Part shown: positions 1 through 11,921 of the stretch, in pieces
Numbering within the stretch: the stretch's first letter is position 1
How the letters are laid out: the number at the start of each line of letters is the position of its first letter
Assembly: GCF_001190925.1 (NCBI RefSeq)
Contig: NZ_CP011072.1
Coordinates: forward strand, 806,001-870,000
Reading direction: 5' to 3'
Length of the DNA stretch: 64,000 nt
Source of the DNA: Azoarcus sp. CIB
GTDB lineage: Bacteria > Pseudomonadota > Gammaproteobacteria > Burkholderiales > Rhodocyclaceae
The notes under the pieces: generated by a model
Databases searched by the model: none
Seen by the model: the letters and a program-made list of their open reading frames with translations, nothing else
Told to the model about the DNA's origin: nothing
Position numbers and translations under genes: made by a program

Positions 1-2
1 CC

Positions 3-533
<531 letters not shown>

Positions 534-544
534 ACCGTCCACCT

Positions 545-1864
545 ATGACTGAAAAGAAACCTGTAATGCAGACACTGCAGGCCGTGCGCGGGATGAACGA
601 CATCCTGCCCGACGACGCCGAGGCCTGGGAACACTTCGAAGACATCGTGCGCGACTGGCTGCGCAGCTACGGCTATCGCCCGATCCGCATGCCCATCGTC
701 GAGCCGACGCCGCTGTTCAAGCGCGCGATCGGCGAAGTCACCGACATCGTCGAGAAGGAGATGTACTCCTTCGAGGACGCCCTCAACGGCGAGCACCTCA
801 CGCTGCGCCCCGAAGGCACCGCCTCCTGCGTGCGCGCCGCGATCCAGCACAAGATGCTCGCGACGGGCGCCCAGCGCCTGTACTACCACGGGCCGATGTT
901 CCGCCACGAGCGTCCCCAGAAGGGCCGCTATCGCCAGTTTCACCAGATCGGCGTCGAGGCGCTGGGCTTCGACGGTCCCGACATCGACGCCGAGCACATC
1001 CTGATGTGCGCGCGCCTGTGGGACGACCTCGGCCTCGAGGACGTCCGGCTTGAACTCAACTCGCTGGGCTCCAGCGAGGAGCGTGCGCGCCACCGCGCCG
1101 AGCTGATCGCCTATCTGTCCGCGCACCAGGACCGCCTCGACGAGGACGGCAAGCGCCGCCTGCACACCAACCCGCTGCGCATCCTCGACACCAAGAACCC
1201 CGACCTGCAGGAACTCGTCGAGGCGGCGCCGCGGCTGATCGACTTCCTCGGCGAGGAATCGCTCAGGCACTTCGACGGCGTGCAGGCCCTGCTCAAGGAC
1301 GCCGGCATCCCGTATCGCATCAACCCGCGCCTCGTGCGCGGCCTCGACTACTACAACCGCACCGTGTTCGAATGGGTCACGACGCGGCTGGGCGCTCAGG
1401 GCACGGTGTGCGCGGGCGGCCGCTACGACGGCCTGGTCGAGCAGCTCGGCGGCAAGCCTGCTCCCGCGGCTGGTTTCGCGATGGGTGTCGAGCGCCTGCT
1501 GGCGCTGTGGCGCGAGGGAGGCGGCGAGATCGAACGTGCGCTGCCCGACGTGTACGTCGTGCATCTCGGCGAGCAGGCCCAGCGGCTTGCCTTCCGTGCC
1601 GCCGAAGCGCTACGCGGCTACGGTTTCGCGGTGCTCACCCACTGCGGCGGCGGTAGCTTCAAGTCGCAGATGAAAAAGGCCGATGCCAGCGGCGCGCAGC
1701 TCGCCGTCGTCATCGGCGACGACGAGGCCGCGGCGGGCGAGGTCGGCCTCAAGCCCCTGCGCGGCCCCGGCGGCCAGCAGCGCGTCGCCCTGGAAGTCCT
1801 CGGCGATGTCGTCGCCGAATGCCTATTTACTGAAGAAGAAGAGGAAAACGATGGCAGTGTATGA
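545..1864 (+). CDS. hisS: histidyl-tRNA synthetase
   Basis: Class II aminoacyl-tRNA synthetase that charges tRNA-His in the cytoplasm. The N-terminus [11 protein letters not shown] is typical. Class II motif 2 appears as [16 protein letters not shown], and the histidine-binding segment [11 protein letters not shown] and the C-terminal anticodon-binding domain follow. The start at 545 gives 439 residues. An ATG at 566 gives 432 residues and leaves four residues before QAVRG, as in E. coli HisS, so it is equally plausible; neither has a strong ribosome binding site. The 3' end overlaps the next gene by 14 bases, pointing to an operon with ispG, the YfgM-like gene, bamB and der. Confidence 0.96.
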   Translation: MTEKKPVMQTLQAVRGMNDILPDDAEAWEHFEDIVRDWLRSYGYRPIRMPIVEPTPLFKRAIGEVTDIVEKEMYSFEDALNGEHLTLRPEGTASCVRAAIQHKMLATGAQRLYYHGPMFRHERPQKGRYRQFHQIGVEALGFDGPDIDAEHILMCARLWDDLGLEDVRLELNSLGSSEERARHRAELIAYLSAHQDRLDEDGKRRLHTNPLRILDTKNPDLQELVEAAPRLIDFLGEESLRHFDGVQALLKDAGIPYRINPRLVRGLDYYNRTVFEWVTTRLGAQGTVCAGGRYDGLVEQLGGKPAPAAGFAMGVERLLALWREGGGEIERALPDVYVVHLGEQAQRLAFRAAEALRGYGFAVLTHCGGGSFKSQMKKADASGAQLAVVIGDDEAAAGEVGLKPLRGPGGQQRVALEVLGDVVAECLFTEEEEENDGSV

Positions 1865-2498
1865 CCTCGAAGAGCAGGAACAGATTTCCGAACTGAAGGC
1901 CTGGTGGGTCCGGTACGGCAATTTCGTGACTGCGATCGCAGTGGCTGCCGCGCTGGCCTCGGTCGGCTGGCAGGGCTTCCAGTACTACAAAAACCGGCAG
2001 GCCGGCGAAGCCGGTGCGCTGTACTTCGCGCTCGAGCAGGCGATGATGAGGGGCGACGCGCAGAAGACGCGTGAAGCGGCCGGTCAGCTCATCGAAAAAT
2101 TCCCCTCGACGGCCTATGCGGAAATGGCAGCGCTGGCCTCGGCCGGCGTGCAGATCGAGAAGGGCGATGTCAAGAACGCGCGCGCCCAGCTCGAATGGCT
2201 GCTCGCCAAGGGCAGCGACCCGGCGCTGAAGGACATCGCCCGTCTGCGCCTCGCGGCCGTGCTGCTCGACGAGGGCGCCTTCGACCAGGCGCTTGCGCAG
2301 CTCGCGAATGCGCCGGCCCCGGCCCTGAAGGCGCGTTTCGAAGACCTGCGCGGCGACGTGCTGGCGGCGAGCGGCAAGCCTGCTGAGGCTCGCAGCGCCT
2401 ACCAGGCCGCGCTCGATGCGCTGGCCGCGGAAGGTGCCGACGGCAGCGAAACCCTGCGCGAAGTCATTCGCGTCAAGCAGCAGGCCCTGGAGGGCTGA
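1851..2498 (+). CDS. yfgM: YfgM/TPR_21 family inner-membrane protein
   Basis: A 215-residue protein. It has a short cytoplasmic N-terminus, one membrane segment at about residues 24-42, and then an alpha-helical periplasmic region rich in Ala/Leu pairs, as expected for a tetratricopeptide-like domain. In E. coli, YfgM is an ancillary subunit of the Sec translocon chaperone network and lies between hisS and bamB, the same order as here. The start at 1851 is chosen because it follows a purine-rich stretch (GAAGAAGAGG) and fits the family N-terminus [11 protein letters not shown]; it lies inside the end of hisS, implying translational coupling. The function is taken from the family, not shown here. 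Confidence 0.88.
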   Translation: MAVYDLEEQEQISELKAWWVRYGNFVTAIAVAAALASVGWQGFQYYKNRQAGEAGALYFALEQAMMRGDAQKTREAAGQLIEKFPSTAYAEMAALASAGVQIEKGDVKNARAQLEWLLAKGSDPALKDIARLRLAAVLLDEGAFDQALAQLANAPAPALKARFEDLRGDVLAASGKPAEARSAYQAALDALAAEGADGSETLREVIRVKQQALEG

Positions 2499-2501
2499 GC
2501 A

Positions 2502-3644
2502 ATGAAGCGACCGTTCACCGCGCTCGCCTTGGCGGCCTCGCTGGCGCTGCTTGCCGGCTGCTCCTCCCTCAACCCTTTCGCCGAATCGGGACCGAAGCCG
2601 GCCAAGCTGCCCGACTTCAAGGCCTCGGCCGAGTTGCGCCCGCTGTGGCAGGCGCGCATCGGCAAATCCGGTTCCTATGTATTCCAGCCCGCGGTCGTCG
2701 GCGAGGACGTCTATGCCGCAGCCCATGACGGCGCCGTCGCGCGCTTCAAGGACGGCAAGGCGGTGTGGACGGTCAACGCCGCCAAGCGCCTGTCCGCGGG
2801 CGTGGGCAGCAACGGCAAGCTCGCCGTCGTGGCCACCACGGCCGGCGAGGTCGTCGCACTCGACGCGGCGAACGGCGCCGAGCGCTGGCGTGCCGCGATC
2901 GGCGCCGAAGTGCTCGCCGCCCCGGCGGTGGGCGACGCGATCGTCGTCGTGCGCGCCTCGGACAGCCGCCTGATCGGACTCGACGCCAATACCGGCGCAC
3001 GCCGCTGGGTGTTCCAGCGCGCGACGCCGCCGCTGTCGCTGCGCAGCTTCGCCGGCGTCACGCTGGAAGGTGCGGCCGCGGTGGCTGGCTACCCGGGTGG
3101 CAAGCTCGTTGCGGTAAGCCTCGCCAACGGTGGTCAACTCTGGGAGCTGACCGTTGCGACCCCCAAGGGCGCGACCGAACTCGAGCGCGTCGCCGACGTC
3201 GCCGGCACGCCGGTGATCGGCCGCAAGGAACTGTGCGCCGTCGCCTACCAAGGGCGCGCCGCATGCTTCGACGCCACCAACGGCAACGCGCTGTGGTCGC
3301 GAGACTTCTCCAGCAGCGTCGGCATGGATCGCGACAGCCGCTTCGTCGTGATCACCGACGACAACGACGCGGTCCATGCGCTCGACGGCACCAGCGGCGC
3401 GAACGTGTGGAAGCAGGAAGCGCTGCCCCGCCGCGCCCTGTCCCGCCCGCTGATCGTCGGCGACTTCGTCGCGGTCGGCGACTTCGAAGGCTATGTCCAT
3501 CTGCTCAAACGCGACGACGGCACCTTCGCCGCCCGCACGCGCGCCGACAGCAGCTCCGTTACCGCCGACCCACGCCGTTTCGGCCGCGACGGCTTCGTCG
3601 TCCAGACGCGCGATGGCGGCATCCATGTGTATGAGGCCCGCTGA
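2502..3644 (+). CDS. bamB: outer-membrane protein assembly lipoprotein BamB
   Basis: BamB is a lipoprotein of the BAM complex that inserts beta-barrel proteins into the outer membrane. The N-terminus is a lipoprotein signal peptide with lipobox LAGC (Cys20). The mature part shows repeated beta-propeller (PQQ-like) blades, seen as recurring segments such as [15 protein letters not shown] and [11 protein letters not shown]. The length of 380 residues is normal. It starts 3 bases after the YfgM-like gene and is followed 14 bases later by der, the same yfgM-bamB-der order as E. coli. Two further BamA-fold proteins (the PlpD-like and TamA-like genes) in this window would depend on the BAM machinery. 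Confidence 0.95.
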   Translation: MKRPFTALALAASLALLAGCSSLNPFAESGPKPAKLPDFKASAELRPLWQARIGKSGSYVFQPAVVGEDVYAAAHDGAVARFKDGKAVWTVNAAKRLSAGVGSNGKLAVVATTAGEVVALDAANGAERWRAAIGAEVLAAPAVGDAIVVVRASDSRLIGLDANTGARRWVFQRATPPLSLRSFAGVTLEGAAAVAGYPGGKLVAVSLANGGQLWELTVATPKGATELERVADVAGTPVIGRKELCAVAYQGRAACFDATNGNALWSRDFSSSVGMDRDSRFVVITDDNDAVHALDGTSGANVWKQEALPRRALSRPLIVGDFVAVGDFEGYVHLLKRDDGTFAARTRADSSSVTADPRRFGRDGFVVQTRDGGIHVYEAR

Positions 3645-3658
3645 GCGGGAATGAACGC

Positions 3659-4987
3659 TTGAAACCCACCATCGTCCTCGTCGGTCGTCCCAATGTCGGC
3701 AAATCGACACTGTTCAACCGGCTCACGCGCACGCGCGACGCCCTCGTCGCCGACCAGCCCGGCCTCACGCGCGACCGCCACTACGGCATCGGTCGCGTCG
3801 GCGACCGCGACTATCTGGTCGTCGATACCGCCGGCTTCGACCCGGTCGCCAAGACCGGCATCATGCACGAGATGGCCCGCCAGGCCGAACAGGCGATCGC
3901 CGAAGCCGACGTGCTGCTCTTCCTCGTCGACGGCCGCGCCGGCCTGACCCCGCACGACGAGCAGATTGCCACGCGCCTGCGGCGGGCCGGGCGCCCCGTG
4001 CATCTGGTCGTGAACAAGGCCGAAGGCATGGAGCGCAGCATCGTCGCTGCCGACTTCCATGCGCTCGGTCTCGGTGCGCCGCTACCCGTGTCGGCCGCCC
4101 ACGGCGACGGCATCAAGCAAGTCATCGATCTGGTGCTCGCCGACTTCCCGCTCGACGAGGAGCCGGGCGAGGCCGAGGACCACGGGCCGCGCATCGCGAT
4201 CGTCGGTCGCCCGAACGTCGGCAAGTCCACGCTCGTGAACAGCCTGATCGGCGAGGAGCGCGTCATCGCCTTCGACATGCCGGGCACCACGCGCGACGCC
4301 ATCGCAATCCCGTTCGAGCGCGACGGCCGCAATTACACGCTGATCGACACCGCCGGCCTGCGCCGCCGCGGCAAGATCTTCGAGGCCATCGAGAAGTTCT
4401 CCGTCATCAAGACGCTGCAGGCGATCGAACAATGCAACGTCGTCGTGCTGGTGCTCGACGCGTCGCAGGATATCTCCGACCAGGACGCCCATATCGCCGG
4501 CTTCATCCTCGATTCGGGCCGTGCCCTGGTCGTCGCGGTGAACAAGTGGGACAGCATCGACGACTACCGCCGCGAACTGATCAAGCGCGATATCGCACAC
4601 AAGCTGGGTTTCCTGTCCTTCGCGCGCTTCCACTACATCTCAGCGCTCAAGGGCGCGGGCGTGGCCGCGGTCATGAAGTCGGTCGATTCCGCCTATGCGG
4701 CCGCGATGGTGAACCTGTCGACCCCCCGCCTGACCCGGACCCTGCAGGCTGCGCTCACGAAGCAGGCGCCTCCGCGGCACGGCATTTCCCGTCCGAAGAT
4801 GCGCTACGCGCACCAGGGCGGCAACAACCCGCCGATCGTCGTCATCCATGGCGCCGCGCTCGACCACGTCCCCGTGTCCTACGTGCGCTTTCTGGAACGT
4901 ACGTTCATGGAGGCGTTCAAATTGCAGGGCACGCCGTTGCGGATACAATTCCGCACCTCGCACAATCCGTATATCGGAAAAGACTAG
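3659..4987 (+). CDS. der: tandem-GTPase ribosome assembly factor Der (EngA)
   Basis: Der is an essential GTPase with two G domains in tandem and a C-terminal KH-like domain, needed for maturation of the 50S subunit. Both P-loops read GRPNVGKST (residues 9-17 and near 183), with DTAG and NKxE/NKWD motifs after each. The start is a TTG at 3659. No in-frame ATG is available before the first P-loop, and the resulting N-terminus [16 protein letters not shown] matches the family. The nearby ATG at 3651 is out of frame. The length of 442 residues is typical. It is the last gene of the hisS-yfgM-bamB-der series, 98 bases before hfq. Confidence 0.96.
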   Translation: MKPTIVLVGRPNVGKSTLFNRLTRTRDALVADQPGLTRDRHYGIGRVGDRDYLVVDTAGFDPVAKTGIMHEMARQAEQAIAEADVLLFLVDGRAGLTPHDEQIATRLRRAGRPVHLVVNKAEGMERSIVAADFHALGLGAPLPVSAAHGDGIKQVIDLVLADFPLDEEPGEAEDHGPRIAIVGRPNVGKSTLVNSLIGEERVIAFDMPGTTRDAIAIPFERDGRNYTLIDTAGLRRRGKIFEAIEKFSVIKTLQAIEQCNVVVLVLDASQDISDQDAHIAGFILDSGRALVVAVNKWDSIDDYRRELIKRDIAHKLGFLSFARFHYISALKGAGVAAVMKSVDSAYAAAMVNLSTPRLTRTLQAALTKQAPPRHGISRPKMRYAHQGGNNPPIVVIHGAALDHVPVSYVRFLERTFMEAFKLQGTPLRIQFRTSHNPYIGKD

Positions 4988-5085
4988 TTTCCAACTCCAC
5001 ACCGGGATTGATTGTTCGTGCAAATGTGGCAGTGCAACATGAAATCCTTTACATTCACAATAATACGCAGCCTCGAGGTTTGAAA

Positions 5086-5331
5086 ATGAGCAACAAAGGG
5101 CAACTTCTACAAGACCCGTTCCTGAACACCCTTCGCAGGGAGCATGTCCCCGTGGCGATCTACCTGGTCAACGGCATCAAGCTGCAGGGCCAGATCGAAT
5201 CCTTCGACCAGTACGTCGTGCTGCTGAAGAACACCGTCACTCAGATGGTGTACAAGCATGCGATCTCGACCGTCGTGCCCGCGCGTCCGGTCAACATCCA
5301 GCAACAGGACGCGGGTGACGGCAATAGCTGA
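5086..5331 (+). CDS. hfq: RNA chaperone Hfq
   Basis: Hfq is a hexameric Sm-like protein that pairs small RNAs with mRNAs. The 81-residue product has the Sm1 motif in its first half and the Sm2 signature YKHAIST at residues 56-62. Q9, D10 and F12 near the N-terminus correspond to proximal-face residues of the family. It lacks the long acidic tail of E. coli Hfq (102 residues), as is usual in betaproteobacteria. A purine-rich GAGG lies about 10 bases before the ATG. hflX follows 35 bases downstream, the conserved hfq-hflX-hflK-hflC arrangement. Confidence 0.97.
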   Translation: MSNKGQLLQDPFLNTLRREHVPVAIYLVNGIKLQGQIESFDQYVVLLKNTVTQMVYKHAISTVVPARPVNIQQQDAGDGNS

Positions 5332-5366
5332 TTCCCGCCGGCGCCCCATGGACGCCAAGTTGCTCC

Positions 5367-6527
<1,161 letters not shown>

Positions 6528-6541
6528 TTACAGGCGTTCTA

Positions 6542-7804
6542 ATGTCTCTCAACGATCCACGCTGGGGTAACAACCAGGGGAATGGCGACGACAAGCGCGG
6601 CGACGACAGGAAGGGGGGCAATCAGGGGCCGCCCGACCTCGAGGACCTGTGGCGTGATTTCAACCAGCGGCTGTCGGGCATGCTCGGCGGCAAGCGCGGG
6701 CCGCGTGGCGGCGGTGGTGGCGATGGCGGCGGGCCGCAGTTCCCGCAGCTCTCGTTCAAACAGTTCGGCGGCGGCATCGGCGCGCTGCTGGGCCTCGTCG
6801 CTGTGATCTGGCTCGCCAGCGGTTTCTACATCGTCGATGCGAACCAGCGCGGGGTCGTCCTGCGCTTCGGAAGCTATGTCGAGACGACCGAGCCGGGCCT
6901 GCGCTGGCGCCTGCCGTATCCGATCGAGAGCAGCGACGTCGTCGACCTGACCGGCGTGCGCACCGTCGAGGTCGGCTATCGCGGCTCCGAGCGCAACAAG
7001 GTGCTGCGCGAAGCCCTGATGCTCACCGACGACGAGAACATCATCAACATCCAGTTCGCGGTGCAGTACGTGCTGACCAGCCCGGAGAAGTACCTGTTCA
7101 ACAACCGCTATGCGGACGAGTCGGTGATGCATGCGGCCGAATCCGCGATGCGCGAGATCGTCGGCATGAGCAAGATGGACTTCGTGCTCTACGAAGGGCG
7201 CGAGCAGATGGCGTCGAGCGCGCACGAAGCGATCCAGAAGATCCTCGACCGCTACGACACGGGTATCCAGATCAGCCGCGTGACGATGCAGAACGCCCAG
7301 CCGCCCGAGCAGGTGCAGGCCGCGTTCGACGATGCGGTGAAGGCGGGCCAGGACCGGGAACGCCTGCGCAACGAGGGTGAGGGCTACGCCAACGACGTCA
7401 TTCCGCGTGCGCGCGGCACGGCCTCGCGACTCATCGAGGAGGCCAATGCCTACCAGTCCCGCGTGATCGCGAACGCCGAAGGCGACGCGAGCCGTTTCAC
7501 CCAGGTCCTGACGGAGTACCGTCGTGCTCCCGAAGTGACGCGCGAGCGCCTGTATATCGACACGATGCAGCAAGTCATGTCGAAAACCAGCAAGGTCATG
7601 GTCGATGCCAAGGGCAATGGCAACCTCCTGTTCATGCCGCTCGACAAGTTGATGCAGGCCGCGGGCACCCAGGGCTCGCACGACGCGAGTCCCGCGCCGG
7701 CGCCTGGCGCCGCCACTCCCGCACCCGCGCCGCGGGCCGATAGTTCGATGGAATCACGCAGCCGCGACCTGATGGCCCGCGACCGTGAACGGGGAGAGCG
7801 CTGA
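6542..7804 (+). CDS. hflK: FtsH protease modulator HflK
   Basis: HflK and HflC form a membrane-anchored SPFH/prohibitin complex that surrounds FtsH and modulates its proteolysis. The protein (420 residues from ATG 6542) has a Gly/Asp-rich cytoplasmic N-terminus, a single membrane segment near residues 78-97, the periplasmic SPFH domain and a helical C-terminus ending in a Pro/Ala-rich tail. A GTG at 6524 would add six residues and overlap the hflX stop, but MSLNDPRWGNN is the usual HflK beginning. The stop codon shares one base with the hflC start (TGATG). Confidence 0.95.
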   Translation: MSLNDPRWGNNQGNGDDKRGDDRKGGNQGPPDLEDLWRDFNQRLSGMLGGKRGPRGGGGGDGGGPQFPQLSFKQFGGGIGALLGLVAVIWLASGFYIVDANQRGVVLRFGSYVETTEPGLRWRLPYPIESSDVVDLTGVRTVEVGYRGSERNKVLREALMLTDDENIINIQFAVQYVLTSPEKYLFNNRYADESVMHAAESAMREIVGMSKMDFVLYEGREQMASSAHEAIQKILDRYDTGIQISRVTMQNAQPPEQVQAAFDDAVKAGQDRERLRNEGEGYANDVIPRARGTASRLIEEANAYQSRVIANAEGDASRFTQVLTEYRRAPEVTRERLYIDTMQQVMSKTSKVMVDAKGNGNLLFMPLDKLMQAAGTQGSHDASPAPAPGAATPAPAPRADSSMESRSRDLMARDRERGER

Positions 7805-8685
7805 TGCGTGACAAGTTGCCGATTTTCGCCGGCGCGCTGCTGCTGCTTGCGGCAATCGCGTCGATGACGCTGTTTACCGTGGACCAACGGCAGTTCGCCG
7901 TCGTGTTCCAGCTCGGTGAGGTCAAGGAAGTCATCGACAAGCCGGGGCTGAACTTCAAGTGGCCCATGATCCAGAACGTGCGCTACTTCGACCGCCGTAT
8001 CCTGACGATGGATACGCCGGAGCCCGAGCGCTTCATCACCGCAGAGAAGAAGAACGTGCTGGTCGACCACTTCGTGAAGTGGCGTATCGTCGATCCGCAG
8101 CTCTACTACGTCTCGGTCGCGGGCGACGAGGCGCGCGCGCGCACCCGTCTGCTGCAGACCGTCAATGCCGGCCTGCGCGAGGAGTTCGGTCGCCGCACCG
8201 TCCATGACGTGGTGTCCGGCGCGCGCGACAAGATCATGGAAGACATGCGCACCCGTGCCGACCTCGACGCGCGCAAGATCGGTGTGCAGATCCTCGACGT
8301 CCGCCTGAAGCGTGTCGACCTGCCGCTCGAAGTGTCCGAGTCCGTGTATCGCCGCATGGAGGCGGAGCGCAAGCGCGTCGCCAACGAGCTGCGTTCCGAG
8401 GGTGGCGCGATCGCCGAGAAAATCCGCGCCGACGCCGATCGCCAGCGCGAGGTCATCGTCGCCGAAGCCTACCGCGAGGCACAGCAGATCAAGGGTGTCG
8501 GTGACGCCAAGGCCACCGCGACCTACGCCCAGGCCTACGGCCAGAGCCCCGAGTTCTATTCCTTCTACCGCAGCCTGGAGGCGTACCGCGAAAGCTTCGC
8601 GAACAAGAGCGACGTGATGGTCGTCGATCCGAGCTCCGAGTTCTTCAGGTACATGAAGGATTCCAACGGGGGCAAGAAGAACTGA
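7804..8685 (+). CDS. hflC: FtsH protease modulator HflC
   Basis: Partner of HflK in the HflKC complex on the periplasmic face of the inner membrane. The 293-residue product has an N-terminal membrane anchor (about residues 5-22, followed by VDQRQFAVVFQLGE, a typical SPFH entry), the prohibitin-like domain, and the conserved helix with EGGAIAEKIRADADRQRE. It starts inside the hflK stop codon and is probably translationally coupled. A short DUF2065 gene follows five bases later. Confidence 0.95.
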   Translation: MRDKLPIFAGALLLLAAIASMTLFTVDQRQFAVVFQLGEVKEVIDKPGLNFKWPMIQNVRYFDRRILTMDTPEPERFITAEKKNVLVDHFVKWRIVDPQLYYVSVAGDEARARTRLLQTVNAGLREEFGRRTVHDVVSGARDKIMEDMRTRADLDARKIGVQILDVRLKRVDLPLEVSESVYRRMEAERKRVANELRSEGGAIAEKIRADADRQREVIVAEAYREAQQIKGVGDAKATATYAQAYGQSPEFYSFYRSLEAYRESFANKSDVMVVDPSSEFFRYMKDSNGGKKN

Positions 8686-8689
8686 GCTC

Positions 8690-8875
8690 ATGAGCAACAA
8701 GCTGCTGATGGCCTTCGCACTGATGCTGGTGATCGAAGGCCTCCTGCCCTTTATCGCGCCAGCCGCCTGGCGCGAAACTTTTTTACGGCTCGCACACATG
8801 GCCGACGGTCAGATCCGTTTCATCGGGCTGACCTCGATGCTGATCGGCGTGGTGTTGCTGGCCGTGTTTTCCTGA
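8690..8875 (+). CDS. DUF2065 (YjeT-like) small membrane protein
   Basis: A 61-residue protein with two predicted membrane helices (roughly residues 4-22 and 42-60) and a conserved centre GQIRFIGLTSMLIG. It matches the DUF2065/YjeT family. In E. coli yjeT also sits between hflC and purA, so both sequence character and position agree. No function is established for the family. It lies between hflC (5-base gap) and hisZ (9-base gap) and belongs to the same transcription unit by spacing. Confidence 0.85.
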   Translation: MSNKLLMAFALMLVIEGLLPFIAPAAWRETFLRLAHMADGQIRFIGLTSMLIGVVLLAVFS

Positions 8876-8884
8876 CTGAATATC

Positions 8885-10039
8885 ATGCGCTGGGTACTTC
8901 CCGATCACATCCAGGACGCGCTGCCGTCCGAGGCCGAAAAGCTCGAGCGCCTGCGCCGGCGCCTGCTCGACGCCTTCCGCAGCCATGGCTATCAGCTGGT
9001 CGTGCCGCCGCTGCTCGAATATCTCGAGTCGCTGACGACCGGCGCCGGCCAGGATCTCCGGTTGCGCACCTTCAAGCTGGTCGATCAGCTGTCGGGCAAG
9101 ACGATGGGCGTGCGTGCCGACATGACGCCGCAGGTCGCCCGCATCGACGCCCACCTGCTGAACCGCAAGGGGGTTTCGCGGCTGTGCTACTGCGGTAGCG
9201 TGCTGCACGCACTGCCGTCGACGCTCACCGCCACGCGCGAGCCCCTGCAACTGGGCGCCGAGCTATACGGCCATGCCGGCATCGATGCTGACATCGAGAT
9301 CGTGCGCCTGCTCTCCGAGGTGATGCGCCTTGGCGAAGTGCCGGCCAGCCGCATCGACCTGGGCCATGTCGGACTGTTCCGCGTGCTCGCGGCTCGGGCC
9401 GGGATGTTGCCGGAGCGTGAGGAAGAGCTCTTCGATCTGCTGCAGGCGAAGGACGTGCCGGGCCTGCGCGAGCTGCTCGCCGACGTTGCCGAGCCGGCGC
9501 GTACGGCATTGCTCGCCCTGCCGACCTTGTATGGCGGCGCCGAAGTGCTGGACGAGGCGCGCCGCTGCCTGCCCGACGAACCCGAGATTCGCGCCGCGCT
9601 CGACGATCTGAGCACGCTCGCAGCCGCGCTCGCCGACCTGCCGATCAGTTTCGATCTTGCCGATCTGCGCGGCTACCACTACCACAACGGAGTGGTGTTC
9701 GCGGCCTACGGCAGCGGCTCGCCCGCTGCGCTCGCGCTCGGCGGGCGCTACGACCGCATCGGTCAGGCATTCGGCCGTGCAAGGCCGGCGACGGGATTCA
9801 GCCTCGATCTGCGCGAACTGGCCCTGCATCTGCCCGACGCGGCGGAGCCGGGCGCCATCCTCGCGCCGGCCGTCGCCGACGGGGCGTTGCAGGCAACGAT
9901 CGCGCAGCTGCGCGCGCAGGGCGAGGTCGTGATGACGGCCCTGCCGGGACATGATGGAAGCTGGAAGGAGGCCGGTTGCGACCGGCAACTGATCGAGCGC
10001 GACGGCCGCTGGACGGTCGAGGCGCTTCAGGGAGAATGA
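8885..10039 (+). CDS. hisZ: ATP phosphoribosyltransferase regulatory subunit HisZ
   Basis: HisZ is a catalytically inactive histidyl-tRNA synthetase paralogue that partners the short form of HisG and is needed for the first step of histidine synthesis. The product (384 residues) has the class II synthetase core beginning with [26 protein letters not shown]. It has [17 protein letters not shown] in place of the catalytic RPEGT-type motif of HisS, and a final [11 protein letters not shown] segment. It lacks the C-terminal anticodon-binding domain seen in hisS of this window. The order hflC-DUF2065-hisZ-purA is common in betaproteobacteria. Confidence 0.94.
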   Translation: MRWVLPDHIQDALPSEAEKLERLRRRLLDAFRSHGYQLVVPPLLEYLESLTTGAGQDLRLRTFKLVDQLSGKTMGVRADMTPQVARIDAHLLNRKGVSRLCYCGSVLHALPSTLTATREPLQLGAELYGHAGIDADIEIVRLLSEVMRLGEVPASRIDLGHVGLFRVLAARAGMLPEREEELFDLLQAKDVPGLRELLADVAEPARTALLALPTLYGGAEVLDEARRCLPDEPEIRAALDDLSTLAAALADLPISFDLADLRGYHYHNGVVFAAYGSGSPAALALGGRYDRIGQAFGRARPATGFSLDLRELALHLPDAAEPGAILAPAVADGALQATIAQLRAQGEVVMTALPGHDGSWKEAGCDRQLIERDGRWTVEALQGE

Positions 10040-10044
10040 AGTAA

Positions 10045-11355
<1,311 letters not shown>

Positions 11356-11515
11356 GCGGGCTTGACCGGTACGGAAACGCTGAACGACCTGGGGCCGGCT
11401 CCGACCGGCCCGGCGCACCGGCCGATTCCGGCTGGTGCGCCGTCGGGCAGCATCGCCGCTCGCGGGGCGGGATGCACGGTTTGCGGTTGCGACCGTTTCG
11501 CGCGGGAAGCACAAA

Positions 11516-11549
11516 AAGCAAAAGCCGGTCTTTCGACCGGCTTTTGCTT
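11516..11549. terminator. bidirectional intrinsic terminator between purA and tRNA-Leu
   Basis: A perfect inverted repeat with 15-bp arms (11516-11530 and 11535-11549) around the tetraloop TTTC. The arms contain GCCGGTC/GACCGGC. On the minus strand it is followed by a T-rich tail (CTTTTTG) just past the 3' end of the first tRNA gene. On the plus strand the right arm itself supplies CTTTTGCTT. It can serve purA (+) and the tRNA (-). The 11356-11515 stretch before it contains no gene I can support. Confidence 0.85.
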
Positions 11550-11554
11550 GGATC

Positions 11555-11639
<85 letters not shown>

Positions 11640-11649
11640 AAGAGGGTGC

Positions 11650-11678
11650 ATTATAGCGACAACTTTGCGAGAGGCCAA
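11650..11678 (-). promoter_or_regulatory. sigma-70-type promoter of tRNA-Leu copy 1
   Basis: On the minus strand TTGGCC (11678-11673), a 17-base spacer and a perfect TATAAT (11655-11650) lie 11 bases before the tRNA 5' end. This indicates that copy 1 is transcribed on its own rather than only by read-through from copy 2. Confidence 0.75.
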
Positions 11679-11753
11679 GCGCAATAGCGGCGCCGCGCAG
11701 CCTTTCGATCAAGCCCGCAGCGCGGACAAAATGTCCGGGAAGCGGGCAACAAA

Positions 11754-11776
11754 AAAGCCGACACTAGGTCGGCTTT
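11754..11776 (-). terminator. intrinsic terminator of tRNA-Leu copy 2
   Basis: Minus-strand hairpin with 9-bp arms (AAAGCCGAC and GTCGGCTTT) and a five-base loop, followed by six T residues, 11 bases after the 3' end of the upstream tRNA copy. It separates the two tRNA genes into independent units. The remaining spacer 11679-11753 shows nothing else I can support. Confidence 0.85.
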
Positions 11777-11786
11777 CATGTAGAAC

Positions 11787-11871
<85 letters not shown>

Positions 11872-11882
11872 AAGAGCCGCGC

Positions 11883-11910
11883 ATTATAAGCGCCAAATTT
11901 TGAATGTCAA
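11883..11910 (-). promoter_or_regulatory. consensus sigma-70 promoter of tRNA-Leu copy 2
   Basis: Minus strand: TTGACA (11910-11905), a 16-base spacer, TATAAT (11888-11883). Both hexamers match consensus exactly. The -35 hexamer overlaps an in-frame ATG (11904) of the divergent rnr gene, one reason for preferring the later ATG (11922) as the rnr start. Confidence 0.9.
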
Positions 11911-11921
11911 CGAGTAAAGCA